Origin: KK5 sp034043675
Lineage (GTDB): Bacteria > Pseudomonadota > Gammaproteobacteria > Burkholderiales > Burkholderiaceae_C
Length of the DNA stretch: 64,000 nucleotides
Reading direction: 5' to 3'
Assembly (NCBI RefSeq): GCF_034043675.1
Contig: NZ_JAXCLA010000003.1
Coordinates: 434,001 to 498,000 of the forward strand
Shown piece by piece: positions 51,871 to 60,849 of the stretch. The notes below the pieces were generated by a model that ran no database searches, was not told the origin of the DNA, and saw only the letters and a program-made list of their open reading frames with translations. Numbering within the stretch: the stretch's first letter is position 1; the number at the start of each line of letters is the position of its first letter. The translations under genes and the position numbers were made by a program.

Positions 51871-53907
51871 CTATCGGCGGGGTGTGCGTGAAACTGTCAG
51901 CAGAGCGGCTTCGTAGGCCGTCTTGATGCGCGCGTCCTCCGGCGCCAGTTCGCGCGCGACCTTCAGCGGCACCAGCGCCTCGGTGAGCCGGTGCTGCCGC
52001 AGCAGCGACAGGCCCAGCGCGAAGCGGGCCGCGGCCAGCCGGGGCTCGCGGCGCACCAGGGCCTCGAGCAGCGCCTGCGCCTCCGGCTCGCGGGCGGGCT
52101 GCAGGCGGATCAGGTCGGCCAGGTTCAAGGTGGACGGGGCGAAGCCCGGCGCCAGCGACAGCGCCTCGCGGAACGCGGCCTCGGCGCGCGCCGGCTGGCC
52201 GCGGTCGGCCCACAGGGTGCCGAGGTTGTCCCAGGCCTCGGGGCGATCGGCATTGAGTTGCTGGGCGGTGACGTACTCGTCCAGCACGCGGGTGAGGCGT
52301 AGGCCGGGCGGGCGCTGGTCGGCCAGCCAGCGGGCGGCTTCGAGGCGCACGTCGCGCACAGGGTCGTCCAGCAGCGGCAGCAGCAGGCGCGCGCGGGTCG
52401 GTGCGTCGGCATCGCGCAGGGCCGTGGCGGCGGCGCGGCGCACCAGCGGGTCGGGATCGGCCAGCGAAGGGAGGGCCGCGCCGGCGAGGCCTGCCGGCAG
52501 CCTCGCGAGCACGCTGGCGCGGGCGACCGGCGATTCCTTCGCGTCGCCGATCACGGCGGAGAGCCGGGCGACCACGTCCAGGTCCTCATGGTCCAGCGCG
52601 TTCAGGGCCGCGGCCATCTTCGAGGCGCGCTCTTCCAGGTGCGGGTACCAGCGCTGCGTCCATTGCACGGCCCAGGACTGCGGCTTGTCGCGGTGGCACT
52701 GGGTGCAGGCATCGGGGCTACCGCTGCGCTGCGATTGGGCCGGCTGCGGCACGCGGATGAAATGGTCGTGACGCCGATCGATGGCCATGAAGGTGCTGGC
52801 GGGCATGTGGCAGTTGATGCACTGCGTGCCGGTCGAGCCGAGCTTGTGGAAGTGGTGGGTGGGCGCCTCGTACTTGGGCGCGGCGTGGCACTGCAGGCAG
52901 ACGCCGTTGCCCGGCGCGCGGAGCTGCTGCGTGTGCGGCTCGTGGCAGTCGCTGCAGGTGACGCCCTTGGCATGCATGCGGTTCTGCAGGAAGCCGGCGT
53001 GGTTGTAGACCTCGGCGCGCATCTGGCCATCGTTCCAGTAGAGCCCCGGCTCGACCAGCGAGAGGTGGAAGGCGTCGCCGGGCGGCGTGCCGGGGCCCGC
53101 GTCCTCGCCGATGCGGCTGCGGTGCGCGTGGCAGCGCGCGCAGACGTCCGCCTCCTTCGTGCTGCGGGCCGGCGCATCGGGCGTGCGGCGCGCATTGCCG
53201 CTGGCCGGGTCGATGCGCCACTGCGCGCCGCGGCGCTGGTCGAACAGGATCTGTAGGCCCTTGCGCAGCTCACCCGCCGGTGCGCCGCGGCGGGCCCAGT
53301 CGACGTGGGCGGAGCCCGCGCCGTGGCAGGCCTCGCAGGCCACATTGCCCTCGGCCCAGCGGCTGGCGTAGCGGCGCACGGGCGGGTCGTAGTTCTTCGC
53401 GAAGCCGGTGGTGTGGCATTCGATGCACATGAAGTTCGCGTTCGCCTGTCGGCCGGTCCAGTGCAATTCGTCCGTCGGCGGCACGGCGGGGGTCAGGCGG
53501 AACCAGCGCTGGCCGCCCTCGGCCCTGGGCCGCGTGTCCCAGGCCTGCGGCAGCGCGTGCAGCGAGCCGTCGGGCAGCTTCGCCAGGTACTGCTGCAGCG
53601 GCGCGATGCCCAGCACGGCGGCGATCTCGTAGTCGCGCAGCTTGCCGTCGGGGCCGTCGGTGTTGACGAAGAAGCGGCCCTGGCGCTCGCTGAAGGTGGC
53701 GCCGGAGAAGCGCTCGCCCTTGAAGGGCGCGAGGATGCCCGGCCGCGCGGCCGGCTGCATCGCGCGCTGGTGCTGCGAGGCCTGCCAGGCCGCGGCTTCC
53801 TTGGCATGGCAGCTCGCGCAGGTGGCGGAGCCGACGAAGCGCAGCGCGGGTTCGGCCTGCGCGAGCGCGCCGGCCGTCAGCAGTGCAAGTACCCAGAGCC
53901 AGCGCAT
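51871..53907 (-). CDS. Octaheme cytochrome c with HEAT-like and TPR regions
   Basis: 678 residues from the ATG at 53907. Signal peptide MRWLWVLALLTAGALAQA. Eight CXXCH haem sites lie at residues about 30, 161, 191, 256, 318, 337, 363 and 401. Residues about 425-540 form HEAT-like helical repeats (SLADPDPLVRRAAATALRDAD) and about 545-670 TPR repeats (AWDNLGTLWADRGQPARAEAAFREALSLAPG). So a periplasmic electron carrier or reductase is fused to a protein-binding scaffold. The start is 5 bp after the stop of the sulfatase gene. The electron acceptor is unknown. Confidence 0.88.
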   Translation of the reverse strand: MRWLWVLALLTAGALAQAEPALRFVGSATCASCHAKEAAAWQASQHQRAMQPAARPGILAPFKGERFSGATFSERQGRFFVNTDGPDGKLRDYEIAAVLGIAPLQQYLAKLPDGSLHALPQAWDTRPRAEGGQRWFRLTPAVPPTDELHWTGRQANANFMCIECHTTGFAKNYDPPVRRYASRWAEGNVACEACHGAGSAHVDWARRGAPAGELRKGLQILFDQRRGAQWRIDPASGNARRTPDAPARSTKEADVCARCHAHRSRIGEDAGPGTPPGDAFHLSLVEPGLYWNDGQMRAEVYNHAGFLQNRMHAKGVTCSDCHEPHTQQLRAPGNGVCLQCHAAPKYEAPTHHFHKLGSTGTQCINCHMPASTFMAIDRRHDHFIRVPQPAQSQRSGSPDACTQCHRDKPQSWAVQWTQRWYPHLEERASKMAAALNALDHEDLDVVARLSAVIGDAKESPVARASVLARLPAGLAGAALPSLADPDPLVRRAAATALRDADAPTRARLLLPLLDDPVRDVRLEAARWLADQRPPGLRLTRVLDEYVTAQQLNADRPEAWDNLGTLWADRGQPARAEAAFREALSLAPGFAPSTLNLADLIRLQPAREPEAQALLEALVRREPRLAAARFALGLSLLRQHRLTEALVPLKVARELAPEDARIKTAYEAALLTVSRTPRR

Positions 53908-53912
53908 CAAGG

Positions 53913-55703
53913 TCAGCGTCGGCGCCGCAGCCACCAGGTCAGCAGCAGCGCCGGCACGCCCAGCACGATCAGCAGCAGCGCGGCGACGATGCCGCCGAGC
54001 TGCGAGACCAGCACACCGGCGTTGTTCTTCAGCAGCTGCACCAGCGGGTTGTAGCCGGGGCCGGGCAGGATCACGCCGTTGGTCTTGTTGTAGCGGAGCA
54101 CCTCGGCCAGCATCTTCTGCACCCGTTCGGGTTGCTGGGCAGCGAGGTCGTTCGTCTCGGTCCAGTCCTTCGCCGTGTCGTAGAGCTGCCAGCGGTTGCC
54201 GTCGACGGTGCCGTTGCGCATCAGCTTGTAGCCGCCCTGGAACAGCGCCTGGCCGCCGGTGCCCTCGAAGCCGATTGCCTCCGTCGCGTCATGGACCGGT
54301 GCGGAGGCCGCGCCTTCGATCAGCGGCAGCAGGCTTTTTCCGGTGAGCGGGAACAGCTTGTCGCTGGCCGGAGGCCGTGGCACGCCCGCGATGTCCAGCA
54401 CCGTGGGCAGGAAATCGGTGGCGTAGGCGAACTGGTCGGTGATACGGCCCGGCTGTGCGCTTCCAGGCGAGTTCGCAGGCATTTGCACGATGAAGGGCAC
54501 GCGCATGCCGCCCTCGGCCGAGGTGCCCTTGAACAGGCGTAGCGGCGTGTTCGAGACCTCGGCCCAGTCCTGGCCGTAGTGCACGTAGCTGCCCTTCAGG
54601 CCCATCTGCTCGTAGCCCAGCGCGTTGTTGGCGCGGTACCAGATGCGGAACGGCAGATTGAGCTGCGACAGGTCGTAGGCATCGGCGCCGTTGTCGGACA
54701 TGACGATGAAGACCGTGTTGTCCAGCTCGCCGATGTCCTTCAGGTGCTGGCGCAGCCGGCCCAGCTCCTCGTCGGCCGCCTCCAGCATGCCGGCGAACAC
54801 GGCCATCTTCTTGGCTTGCGTGCGGCGCTCGTCGGGGCTCAGCTTGTTCCAGTCGCGCGCGCCGTCGTTGGCCGGCATCGTCAGGCCGGCCGGCACCAGG
54901 CCCATCTTCACCTGGCGCTGGTAGCGCTCCTCGCGCACGGCGGCCCAGCCCTCGTCGTAGCGCTTCAGGTATTTGTCGGTGTAGCGCGCCGGCACCTGCA
55001 GCGGCGAGTGCACGGCCTGGAAGGCCAGCATCGCCATGAAGGGGCGCTTGTCGGCCTTCTTGCGGCCCTCGTCCACGTACTGCACGAGCTTGCTCACGTA
55101 GTCGTGGCTGGAATAGAAGTCGGGCGGCAGCGCCGCCTTCTTGCCGTCTTCCCACCAGACGGCCTCGCGGTTGAAGGGCGCGTAGACGCGCGCCTCGTAG
55201 TTGTCGGCACCGGTGTTCTCCAGCGCGAAGTAGCGCTCCCAGCCGCGCGCGCCCGGTGCGCGCTCGGCCCCCTGGCCGAGGTTCCACTTGCCGGAGTAGT
55301 AGGTGGCGTAGCCGGCGTCGTGCAGCAGCTGGCCGAGGCTGTGCACGCGGTCGGACAGGTAGCCCTCGTAGCCGGGCTGGCCGCGCTGGTTGTCGGCGAT
55401 GACGACCTGCAAGGTGCCGGCGCCGCCGCGGTGGTGGTCCACGCCGGACTGCAGCATCGTGCGGCTCGACTCGCAGGTGGAGGCCGTGTGGAAGTTCGTG
55501 AAGCGCACGCCCTGCTGGGCGATCGCGTCGATATTGGGCGTGGCGATCTCGCTGCCGTAGGCGCCGAAGTCGCTGAAGCCGGCATCGTCCAGCAGCACGA
55601 AGACGATGTTGGGCCGGCGCGGGGCGGCGGCTTCATCGGCAGCGCCGGCGCCGAGGGCCAGCAGCAGCGCGGGGAGGGCGAGAAGAGCGGGGGCGAGCTT
55701 CAT
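53913..55703 (-). CDS. Membrane-anchored arylsulfatase-like hydrolase with atypical active-site motif
   Basis: 596 residues from the ATG at 55703. Signal peptide to about residue 22. The alkaline-phosphatase-fold core is clear: RPNIVFVLLDDAGFSDFGAYG (metal Asp39/40), TNFHTASTCESSRTMLQSGVDHHR and VFIVMSDNGAD. The formylglycine site reads C77-E-S-S-R81; the family pattern is C-x-P-x-R, so the Pro is replaced by Ser. A C-terminal helix (about 570-592) followed by WWLRRRR anchors the enzyme in the membrane facing the periplasm. It is 5 bp upstream of the octaheme cytochrome gene. The natural substrate is unknown. Confidence 0.88.
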   Translation of the reverse strand: MKLAPALLALPALLLALGAGAADEAAAPRRPNIVFVLLDDAGFSDFGAYGSEIATPNIDAIAQQGVRFTNFHTASTCESSRTMLQSGVDHHRGGAGTLQVVIADNQRGQPGYEGYLSDRVHSLGQLLHDAGYATYYSGKWNLGQGAERAPGARGWERYFALENTGADNYEARVYAPFNREAVWWEDGKKAALPPDFYSSHDYVSKLVQYVDEGRKKADKRPFMAMLAFQAVHSPLQVPARYTDKYLKRYDEGWAAVREERYQRQVKMGLVPAGLTMPANDGARDWNKLSPDERRTQAKKMAVFAGMLEAADEELGRLRQHLKDIGELDNTVFIVMSDNGADAYDLSQLNLPFRIWYRANNALGYEQMGLKGSYVHYGQDWAEVSNTPLRLFKGTSAEGGMRVPFIVQMPANSPGSAQPGRITDQFAYATDFLPTVLDIAGVPRPPASDKLFPLTGKSLLPLIEGAASAPVHDATEAIGFEGTGGQALFQGGYKLMRNGTVDGNRWQLYDTAKDWTETNDLAAQQPERVQKMLAEVLRYNKTNGVILPGPGYNPLVQLLKNNAGVLVSQLGGIVAALLLIVLGVPALLLTWWLRRRR

Positions 55704-55760
55704 GCGGGCGATCATCCGCATCGGCCAGAATTGTGTCCATCGCAAAGAATGCACGCTCGC

Positions 55761-55777
55761 ATTGCGTTCGGCGCAAT
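55761..55777. promoter_or_regulatory. LysR-type operator between sulfatase and LysR genes
   Basis: attgcgttcggcgcaat has perfect 6-bp arms (ATTGCG/CGCAAT) around a 5-bp centre and contains the T-N11-A pattern of LysR sites. It lies 19 bp before the LysR start and 57 bp before the sulfatase start. Confidence 0.6.
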
Positions 55778-55795
55778 CGATGCAGGAGACACCGC

Positions 55796-56698
55796 ATGGA
55801 CATCCGCCGCCTGAGCCACTTCATCGCGCTGGCCGAGGAGGGCCGCTTCGCCGCTGCGGCGCAGCGCGTGCACTTGAGCCAGGCGGCGTTCAGCCGCAGC
55901 ATCCAGACGCTGGAGCAGCGGCTGGGCCTGCAGCTCGTGGACCGCGCCAGCGACGGCGCGCGGCTGACGGCGGCCGGCGCCGTGGTGCTGGAGCGCGCGC
56001 GGGCACTGGTGTTCGACAGCGGCTGCCTGGAGCGCGACGTGGCGCTGATGCGCAGCGGTGAGGCGGGCGAGCTGGTCATCGGCGTGGCGCCGATCCCGGC
56101 GGCCACCGTCGTGCCCGCGCTGCTGGCGCGGCTGCAGCGCGAGCGGCCGCAGGTGGCGGTGCGGCTGCACTTCGGCAACCTGCCGCAGCTGCTGCAGCAG
56201 CTGGAGGCGCAGCAGCTGGACTTCTGCCTGGGCGACCCGCGGCTGGTGGCGGCGAGCGAGCGTCTGGCCACCGCAGAGGTGGCGCGCACCCGCGCCGCGT
56301 TGCACTGCCGCGCCGGCCATCCGGCAGCGCGGCGGCGCGGCGAACCGGGGCCGGCGCTGCTGACGCAGTACGGTCTCGGCACGATCTCGATCACGCCCGA
56401 GTTGCTGGCGCCGCTGGCCCGCGCGCTGGGCTTCGCGGCGCCGGCCGACTTTCCGGTGCGGGTGCAGTGCGATGACATCGCGATGCTGCAGCAGCTGGCG
56501 CGGGAGACGGACCTGATCGTCATCGCGCCGGAGCCGGCCGGCACCGCGCTACCGCCGGGCCTGCACCAGCTGCGCGGTCCGGAGCCGCGACCGCGCTTCG
56601 CCAATCTGCATGCGCTGTGGCTGCAGGGCCGCACCCTGTCGCCGGCGGCGCGCTTCGCGATCGACGCGGCGCGGGAGCTGGGGCGTGCCTACCGGTGA
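55796..56698 (+). CDS. LysR-family transcriptional regulator
   Basis: 300 residues; AGGAG lies upstream of the ATG at 55796. HTH: DIRRLSHFIALAEEGRFAAAAQRVHLSQAAFSRSIQTLEQRLGLQLVDRASDGARLTAAG. The effector-binding domain follows from about residue 92 (GELVIGVAPIPAATVVPALLARL). Divergent from the sulfatase/cytochrome operon with a matching palindrome between, so this is the probable regulator of that pair. Confidence 0.9.
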   Translation: MDIRRLSHFIALAEEGRFAAAAQRVHLSQAAFSRSIQTLEQRLGLQLVDRASDGARLTAAGAVVLERARALVFDSGCLERDVALMRSGEAGELVIGVAPIPAATVVPALLARLQRERPQVAVRLHFGNLPQLLQQLEAQQLDFCLGDPRLVAASERLATAEVARTRAALHCRAGHPAARRRGEPGPALLTQYGLGTISITPELLAPLARALGFAAPADFPVRVQCDDIAMLQQLARETDLIVIAPEPAGTALPPGLHQLRGPEPRPRFANLHALWLQGRTLSPAARFAIDAARELGRAYR

Positions 56699-56744
56699 GC
56701 GGCCGTGCCTGCACTTATGCTTGAGCGCAAGGAGGGATGAAGTC

Positions 56745-58181
56745 ATGACCTATCCACAATTCGCGCGCCTGCCGCGGCGGCGCGTGTTGCAGTACGGCGC
56801 AGGCCTGGGCGCCGTGCTGGGCCTGTCGCCGCTGTGGGCGCAGCAGCCGCCACAGGCCACCGCACCGCTGGCCATCGCCCCGCTGCCGCTGGCCCGCCGC
56901 ATCCTGCCCAACGGTTTGGAGCTGATCGCCGTGCCGCAGGCCGGCTACTCGGTCAGTGTCCAGGTCTGGTACCGCGTCGGCGGCAAGGACGACCCGGCCG
57001 GCCGCTCGGGCTTCGCGCACCTGTTCGAGCACATGATGTTCAAGCGCACGCGCTACATGGCGGACGAGCAGTTCGACCGCATGACCGAGGACGTCGGCGG
57101 CAGCAACAACGCCTTCACCGCGGACGACGTGACCGCCTTCCACAGCGTCGTGCCGGCCAACCACCTGGAGCCGCTGCTGTGGGCCGAGGCCGAGCGGATG
57201 AGCAATCTGCAGGTCGACCAGGCGAACTTCGACAGCGAGCGCGAGGTCGTCAAGGAGGAGTACCGCCAGCGCGTGCTGGCCGAGCCCTACGGCCAGCTGT
57301 TCAACGCCATCTCCAGCTACGGCTACCAGAAGCACCCGTACCGCCGCCCGGTGATCGGCAGCATGGCCGACCTGGACGCCGCGACCTTGCAGGACGTGCA
57401 GCGCTTCCACGACACCTACTACCGGCCCGACAACGCGGTGCTGATCGTCGCCGGCGCCTTCGATCCGCTGCAGCTGGACCGCTGGGTGGACCACTACTTC
57501 GGCAGCATCCGCCAGCCGCGCGAGCCGGTGCCGCGCGTGGACACGGTGGAACCGCGCCGCGCGGCCGATGCCCAGTTCAAGCTCAGCGGCGCCAACGTGC
57601 CGCTGCCCGCCGCGCTGCTGATCTGGCAGGCGCCGCGTGCTGGTAGCGCCGATGCACCGGCGCTGCAGGTGGCACAGGGCCTGCTTTCGCTGGGCGATTC
57701 GTCGCGGCTCAACGAAAGCCTGGTCTACCGGATGCAGATCGCGCAGAGCGCCGGCTTCGACGCGATGCTCAATGCCGATGCCGGCCTGCTCGTCGCCAAC
57801 GCGATCGCCGCCGGCTCGCAGAGCGCGCAGGACCTGGTCGAGCCGCTGGCCCACGAGGTGCAGCGCCTGGCCGAGGAGCCGATCGCGCCGGCCGAGCTGG
57901 ACAAGGTGAAGGCGCAGTTGCTCACCACGGCGCTGGTGCGTCGGCAGACGCCGCTGGGCATCGCCGAGGCCGTGGGCCAGGCGGCGCTGCTGCGCGGCGA
58001 TGCCACGGCCGTGAACCGCGAGCTGGCGCAGCTGCAGGCGGTGACGGTGGCCGACGTGCAGCGCGTGATGCGCCGCGAGGTGCTGCAGGGCAAGCGGGTG
58101 ACCGTGCTGTACGAGAGCAGCGACGGTGACAAGGGCACGCCGCCGCCGTCCGAGGGCAAGGCTTCAGGAGCGACCGCATGA
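56745..58181 (+). CDS. M16-family metallopeptidase, catalytic subunit
   Basis: 478 residues; AAGGAGGG precedes the ATG. The N terminus has a Tat-like signal, LPRRRVLQYGAGLGAVLGLSPLWA. The zinc motif HLFEH (His92, Glu95, His96) and downstream Glu in SEREVVKEEYRQR are intact. This is the active half of a two-chain M16B peptidase in the periplasm. Its stop overlaps the start of the partner gene (ATGA), assuring equal production. Confidence 0.92.
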   Translation: MTYPQFARLPRRRVLQYGAGLGAVLGLSPLWAQQPPQATAPLAIAPLPLARRILPNGLELIAVPQAGYSVSVQVWYRVGGKDDPAGRSGFAHLFEHMMFKRTRYMADEQFDRMTEDVGGSNNAFTADDVTAFHSVVPANHLEPLLWAEAERMSNLQVDQANFDSEREVVKEEYRQRVLAEPYGQLFNAISSYGYQKHPYRRPVIGSMADLDAATLQDVQRFHDTYYRPDNAVLIVAGAFDPLQLDRWVDHYFGSIRQPREPVPRVDTVEPRRAADAQFKLSGANVPLPAALLIWQAPRAGSADAPALQVAQGLLSLGDSSRLNESLVYRMQIAQSAGFDAMLNADAGLLVANAIAAGSQSAQDLVEPLAHEVQRLAEEPIAPAELDKVKAQLLTTALVRRQTPLGIAEAVGQAALLRGDATAVNRELAQLQAVTVADVQRVMRREVLQGKRVTVLYESSDGDKGTPPPSEGKASGATA

Positions 58182-59629
58182 ACGCGCCGACCGACACCAC
58201 TCCCCCGCGCGGCTTCGACCGCCCGCCGCTGCCCGCGCCGGCCCAGGCGCTCGCGGTGCCGACGATGGCCGACGCGGCGCTGCCCAACGGCCTGCGCTTC
58301 GCCGCTGCCGAGCGTCGCGCGCTGCCGCTGGTGACGGCGATGCTGCTCGTCGAGGCGGGCAGCCTGCTCGATCCGCCGGGCAAGGCGGGCCTGGCCTCGC
58401 TGGCCTTCACCTTGATGGGCAAGGGCAGCCAGTTGCCCGGCCGCCCGGCGCGCGATGCCGCGACCCTGGCCATCGCCGCCGAGAGCCTGGGCGGCAGCCT
58501 GGAGATCGACACCGGTGCACGCGCGAGCCGCATCGCGATGACGGTGCCCGTCAACCGGCTCGACGAGGCGCTGGCGTTGATGGCCGAGGTGCTGCGCGCG
58601 CCGACCTTCCCGGCCGAGGAGCTGGAGCGCAGCCGCGCGCAGAGCCTGGACGCGATCAAGCTGAACCTGTCCGACCCCGGCGCGCTGGCCGGCCTGCTGG
58701 CGCGGCGCCTCTACTGGGGCGACACGCCCAACGGCGTCGTCACCACGCCGGCCAGCCTGCAGCGCATCCGGCGGGAAGACCTTGTCGCCTTCCACCGGGT
58801 CCAGGTCTTGCGCCCCGAGCGCACGACGCTGGTGCTGGCTGGCGACGTGGACCTGGCGGGCACCCAGGCACTGGCGCGCAAGCACTTCGGCGACTGGAAG
58901 CAGAACCGCATGGCCGCGCCGCCCACGCCCAGCGTGGTGCCGCGGCCCCTGGCGCCGCCGGCCCTGCTGCTGGACCTGCCCGGTGCAGGGCAGGGCGCGG
59001 TCGTCGTCGTCGCGCCCTACGCGGGCTTCGGCAATGCGCCGGCTCAGCGGGCCGCGCTGCGTGCCGGCGCGGTGGCCAACGCGGTGCTGGGCGGCGGCTA
59101 CTCGTCGCGCATCAACCAGGAGGTGCGCATCAAGCGCGGCCTCAGCTACGGCGCCAACAGCGGCATCGAATCACTGGCCGGCGGCGGCATGCTGACCGCC
59201 TTCGCGCAGACCAAGAACGGCAGCGTCGGCGAGGTCGCCACCTTGCTGCGCGGCGAGATCCTGAAGCTCGCGCGCGAGGACGTGCCCGCGCCCGAACTGG
59301 CGGCGCGCGAGGCCGTGCTCGTCGGCGACTTCGGCCGCGGCCTGGAGACCACGGCCGGCCTGGCGGGCGCGGTCTCCGAGCAGCTGCTGCGCCGCCGCGC
59401 GCTGGCCGACCTGCAGCGCGTGCCGGAGGAACTGCTGGCCGTCGACGCCACGCGCCTGCGCGCCTTCGCCGGCGAGTTCTGGCAGGCCGACGCGCTGCGC
59501 ACGGTAATCGTGGCCGACCTGAAAGCGGCCGGCGCCGAGCTACCCGCGCAGTTCCCGGGTGCATGGACGATCCGAGCCGCCGACCTGGACCTGGGCAGCG
59601 CGAGCTTGCGGAAGGCCGGCCACCGTTAG
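58178..59629 (+). CDS. M16-family peptidase, non-catalytic subunit
   Basis: 483 residues. The M16 fold is recognisable (LPNGLRFAAAERRALPLVTAMLLVEAGSLLDPPGKAGLASLAFTLMGKG), but the HxxEH site is replaced by LASLAFT. The C-terminal half keeps the substrate-binding INQEVRIKRGLSYGANSGIESL segment. No signal peptide is obvious, although its partner has one, so how it reaches the periplasm is unclear. The last 90 bp overlap a converging acyltransferase gene. Confidence 0.9.
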   Translation: MNAPTDTTPPRGFDRPPLPAPAQALAVPTMADAALPNGLRFAAAERRALPLVTAMLLVEAGSLLDPPGKAGLASLAFTLMGKGSQLPGRPARDAATLAIAAESLGGSLEIDTGARASRIAMTVPVNRLDEALALMAEVLRAPTFPAEELERSRAQSLDAIKLNLSDPGALAGLLARRLYWGDTPNGVVTTPASLQRIRREDLVAFHRVQVLRPERTTLVLAGDVDLAGTQALARKHFGDWKQNRMAAPPTPSVVPRPLAPPALLLDLPGAGQGAVVVVAPYAGFGNAPAQRAALRAGAVANAVLGGGYSSRINQEVRIKRGLSYGANSGIESLAGGGMLTAFAQTKNGSVGEVATLLRGEILKLAREDVPAPELAAREAVLVGDFGRGLETTAGLAGAVSEQLLRRRALADLQRVPEELLAVDATRLRAFAGEFWQADALRTVIVADLKAAGAELPAQFPGAWTIRAADLDLGSASLRKAGHR

Positions 59630-60790
59630 CGTGGCCGCGCTGATGGGGGAAGGGCCGGCGGCCTGCCGGGGCGGGGCGATGCCCACGAACTCGCGCAGGA
59701 CCGGCACGCGGCGCAGCAGCGCATAGAGCGCCAGGCAGATCGCGAAGGTCAGCGCGATCAGCAGCGGCCCTTCAGCCACCGGCGGCAGGCCCAGCGGCAG
59801 CAGGGCGCGGGTCAGCAGCACGATCACGGTTTGGTGGAAGACGTAGAGGCAGAAGATGGCCGGCGTGAGCCAGCGGCGCGCGGCGTTGTCGAAGTCCAGG
59901 CACTGCCGGGCGTGGCCGCAGGCGGCGACGATGGCCGACCATTCGAAGGCGCCCCACAGCAGGCGCTGGCCGTAGAGCATGGCTGTCGACGGGTCCTGCG
60001 AGGCGTAGTGCTTGAAGTAGGCCAGCAGCAGTGCCCAGGCCAGCACGGCGAAGCCAAGCGCCTGCCAGCGCCAGCGCTGCATCAGCACCCACAGCCCGCT
60101 GCGCGCGCCGAGCAGGCCCAGCAGGAACAGGTAGAAGTACTGCAGGTGGTTGTACCAATCGGCAGTGAGGTTGTGCGTGGAGGGGAACAGCGTGAGCGTG
60201 AGCCGCGCGGCCATCAGCGGCACGGCCAGCAGCAGTAGCGTCCGGCCATCACCGATCAATCGCTCGAACTTCTCACGGCCATCCGGCCACAGCTTCCACA
60301 GCGCCCAGCCGAGCATCGTGTACGCCCACAGATAGGGCAGGAACCAGAGGTGGTTCCAGGTCGGCAGCGAGAGGCAATCGGTGCCGCGGCAGAAGCCGTG
60401 ATAGCCGCGGAGGTAGAGCGGCAGGAAGTCGGCGTAGCTGCCGCCGTAAGCGAGCTTGGTGACGACCTCGTAGTAGGACTGCGGCGGCACGACCACCAGC
60501 ATGCCGAACAGCAGCGGCCACAGCAGCCGGCGCGAACGCGGGCGCACGAAGCGGCCGGCGCGGCCCAGCATGAACTGCGTGGCTGCGCCCGAGATCAGGA
60601 ACAGCAGACCCATGCGCCAGGGCGCGGTGATCAGCATCAGCGGTTCGATCGTCGACGAGGCCGCGGCGCTCTTCACATGCCAGTCCCAGGTCACGTAGTA
60701 CATGCCGACGTGATAGGGCACGAGCAGGCCGAAGGCGATGATGCGTAGCCAGTCGAGGAAATGGTGTCGAGACGGTGTCGTGGTGTCCAT
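59540..60790 (-). CDS. Acyltransferase-3 family membrane protein (OpgC/MdoC-like)
   Basis: 416 residues with about ten membrane segments. RHHFLDWLRIIAFGLLVPYHVGMYY with the catalytic His, WRMGLLFLISGAATQFML and RPRSRRLLWPLLFGMLVVVPPQSYYE are typical of glucan- or sugar-modifying members such as MdoC. It lies 59 bp downstream of the LytR-type gene on the same strand and is probably co-transcribed with the two-component system. Its final 30 residues are encoded opposite the end of the M16 partner gene. Confidence 0.85.
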   Translation of the reverse strand: MDTTTPSRHHFLDWLRIIAFGLLVPYHVGMYYVTWDWHVKSAAASSTIEPLMLITAPWRMGLLFLISGAATQFMLGRAGRFVRPRSRRLLWPLLFGMLVVVPPQSYYEVVTKLAYGGSYADFLPLYLRGYHGFCRGTDCLSLPTWNHLWFLPYLWAYTMLGWALWKLWPDGREKFERLIGDGRTLLLLAVPLMAARLTLTLFPSTHNLTADWYNHLQYFYLFLLGLLGARSGLWVLMQRWRWQALGFAVLAWALLLAYFKHYASQDPSTAMLYGQRLLWGAFEWSAIVAACGHARQCLDFDNAARRWLTPAIFCLYVFHQTVIVLLTRALLPLGLPPVAEGPLLIALTFAICLALYALLRRVPVLREFVGIAPPRQAAGPSPISAATLTVAGLPQARAAQVQVGGSDRPCTRELRG

Positions 60791-60849
60791 GCCGCCAGCT
60801 TCGCGCGGGCCGGCGCACGAGGCCAGCGGATTGGGGCGAGGCGCTCAGC

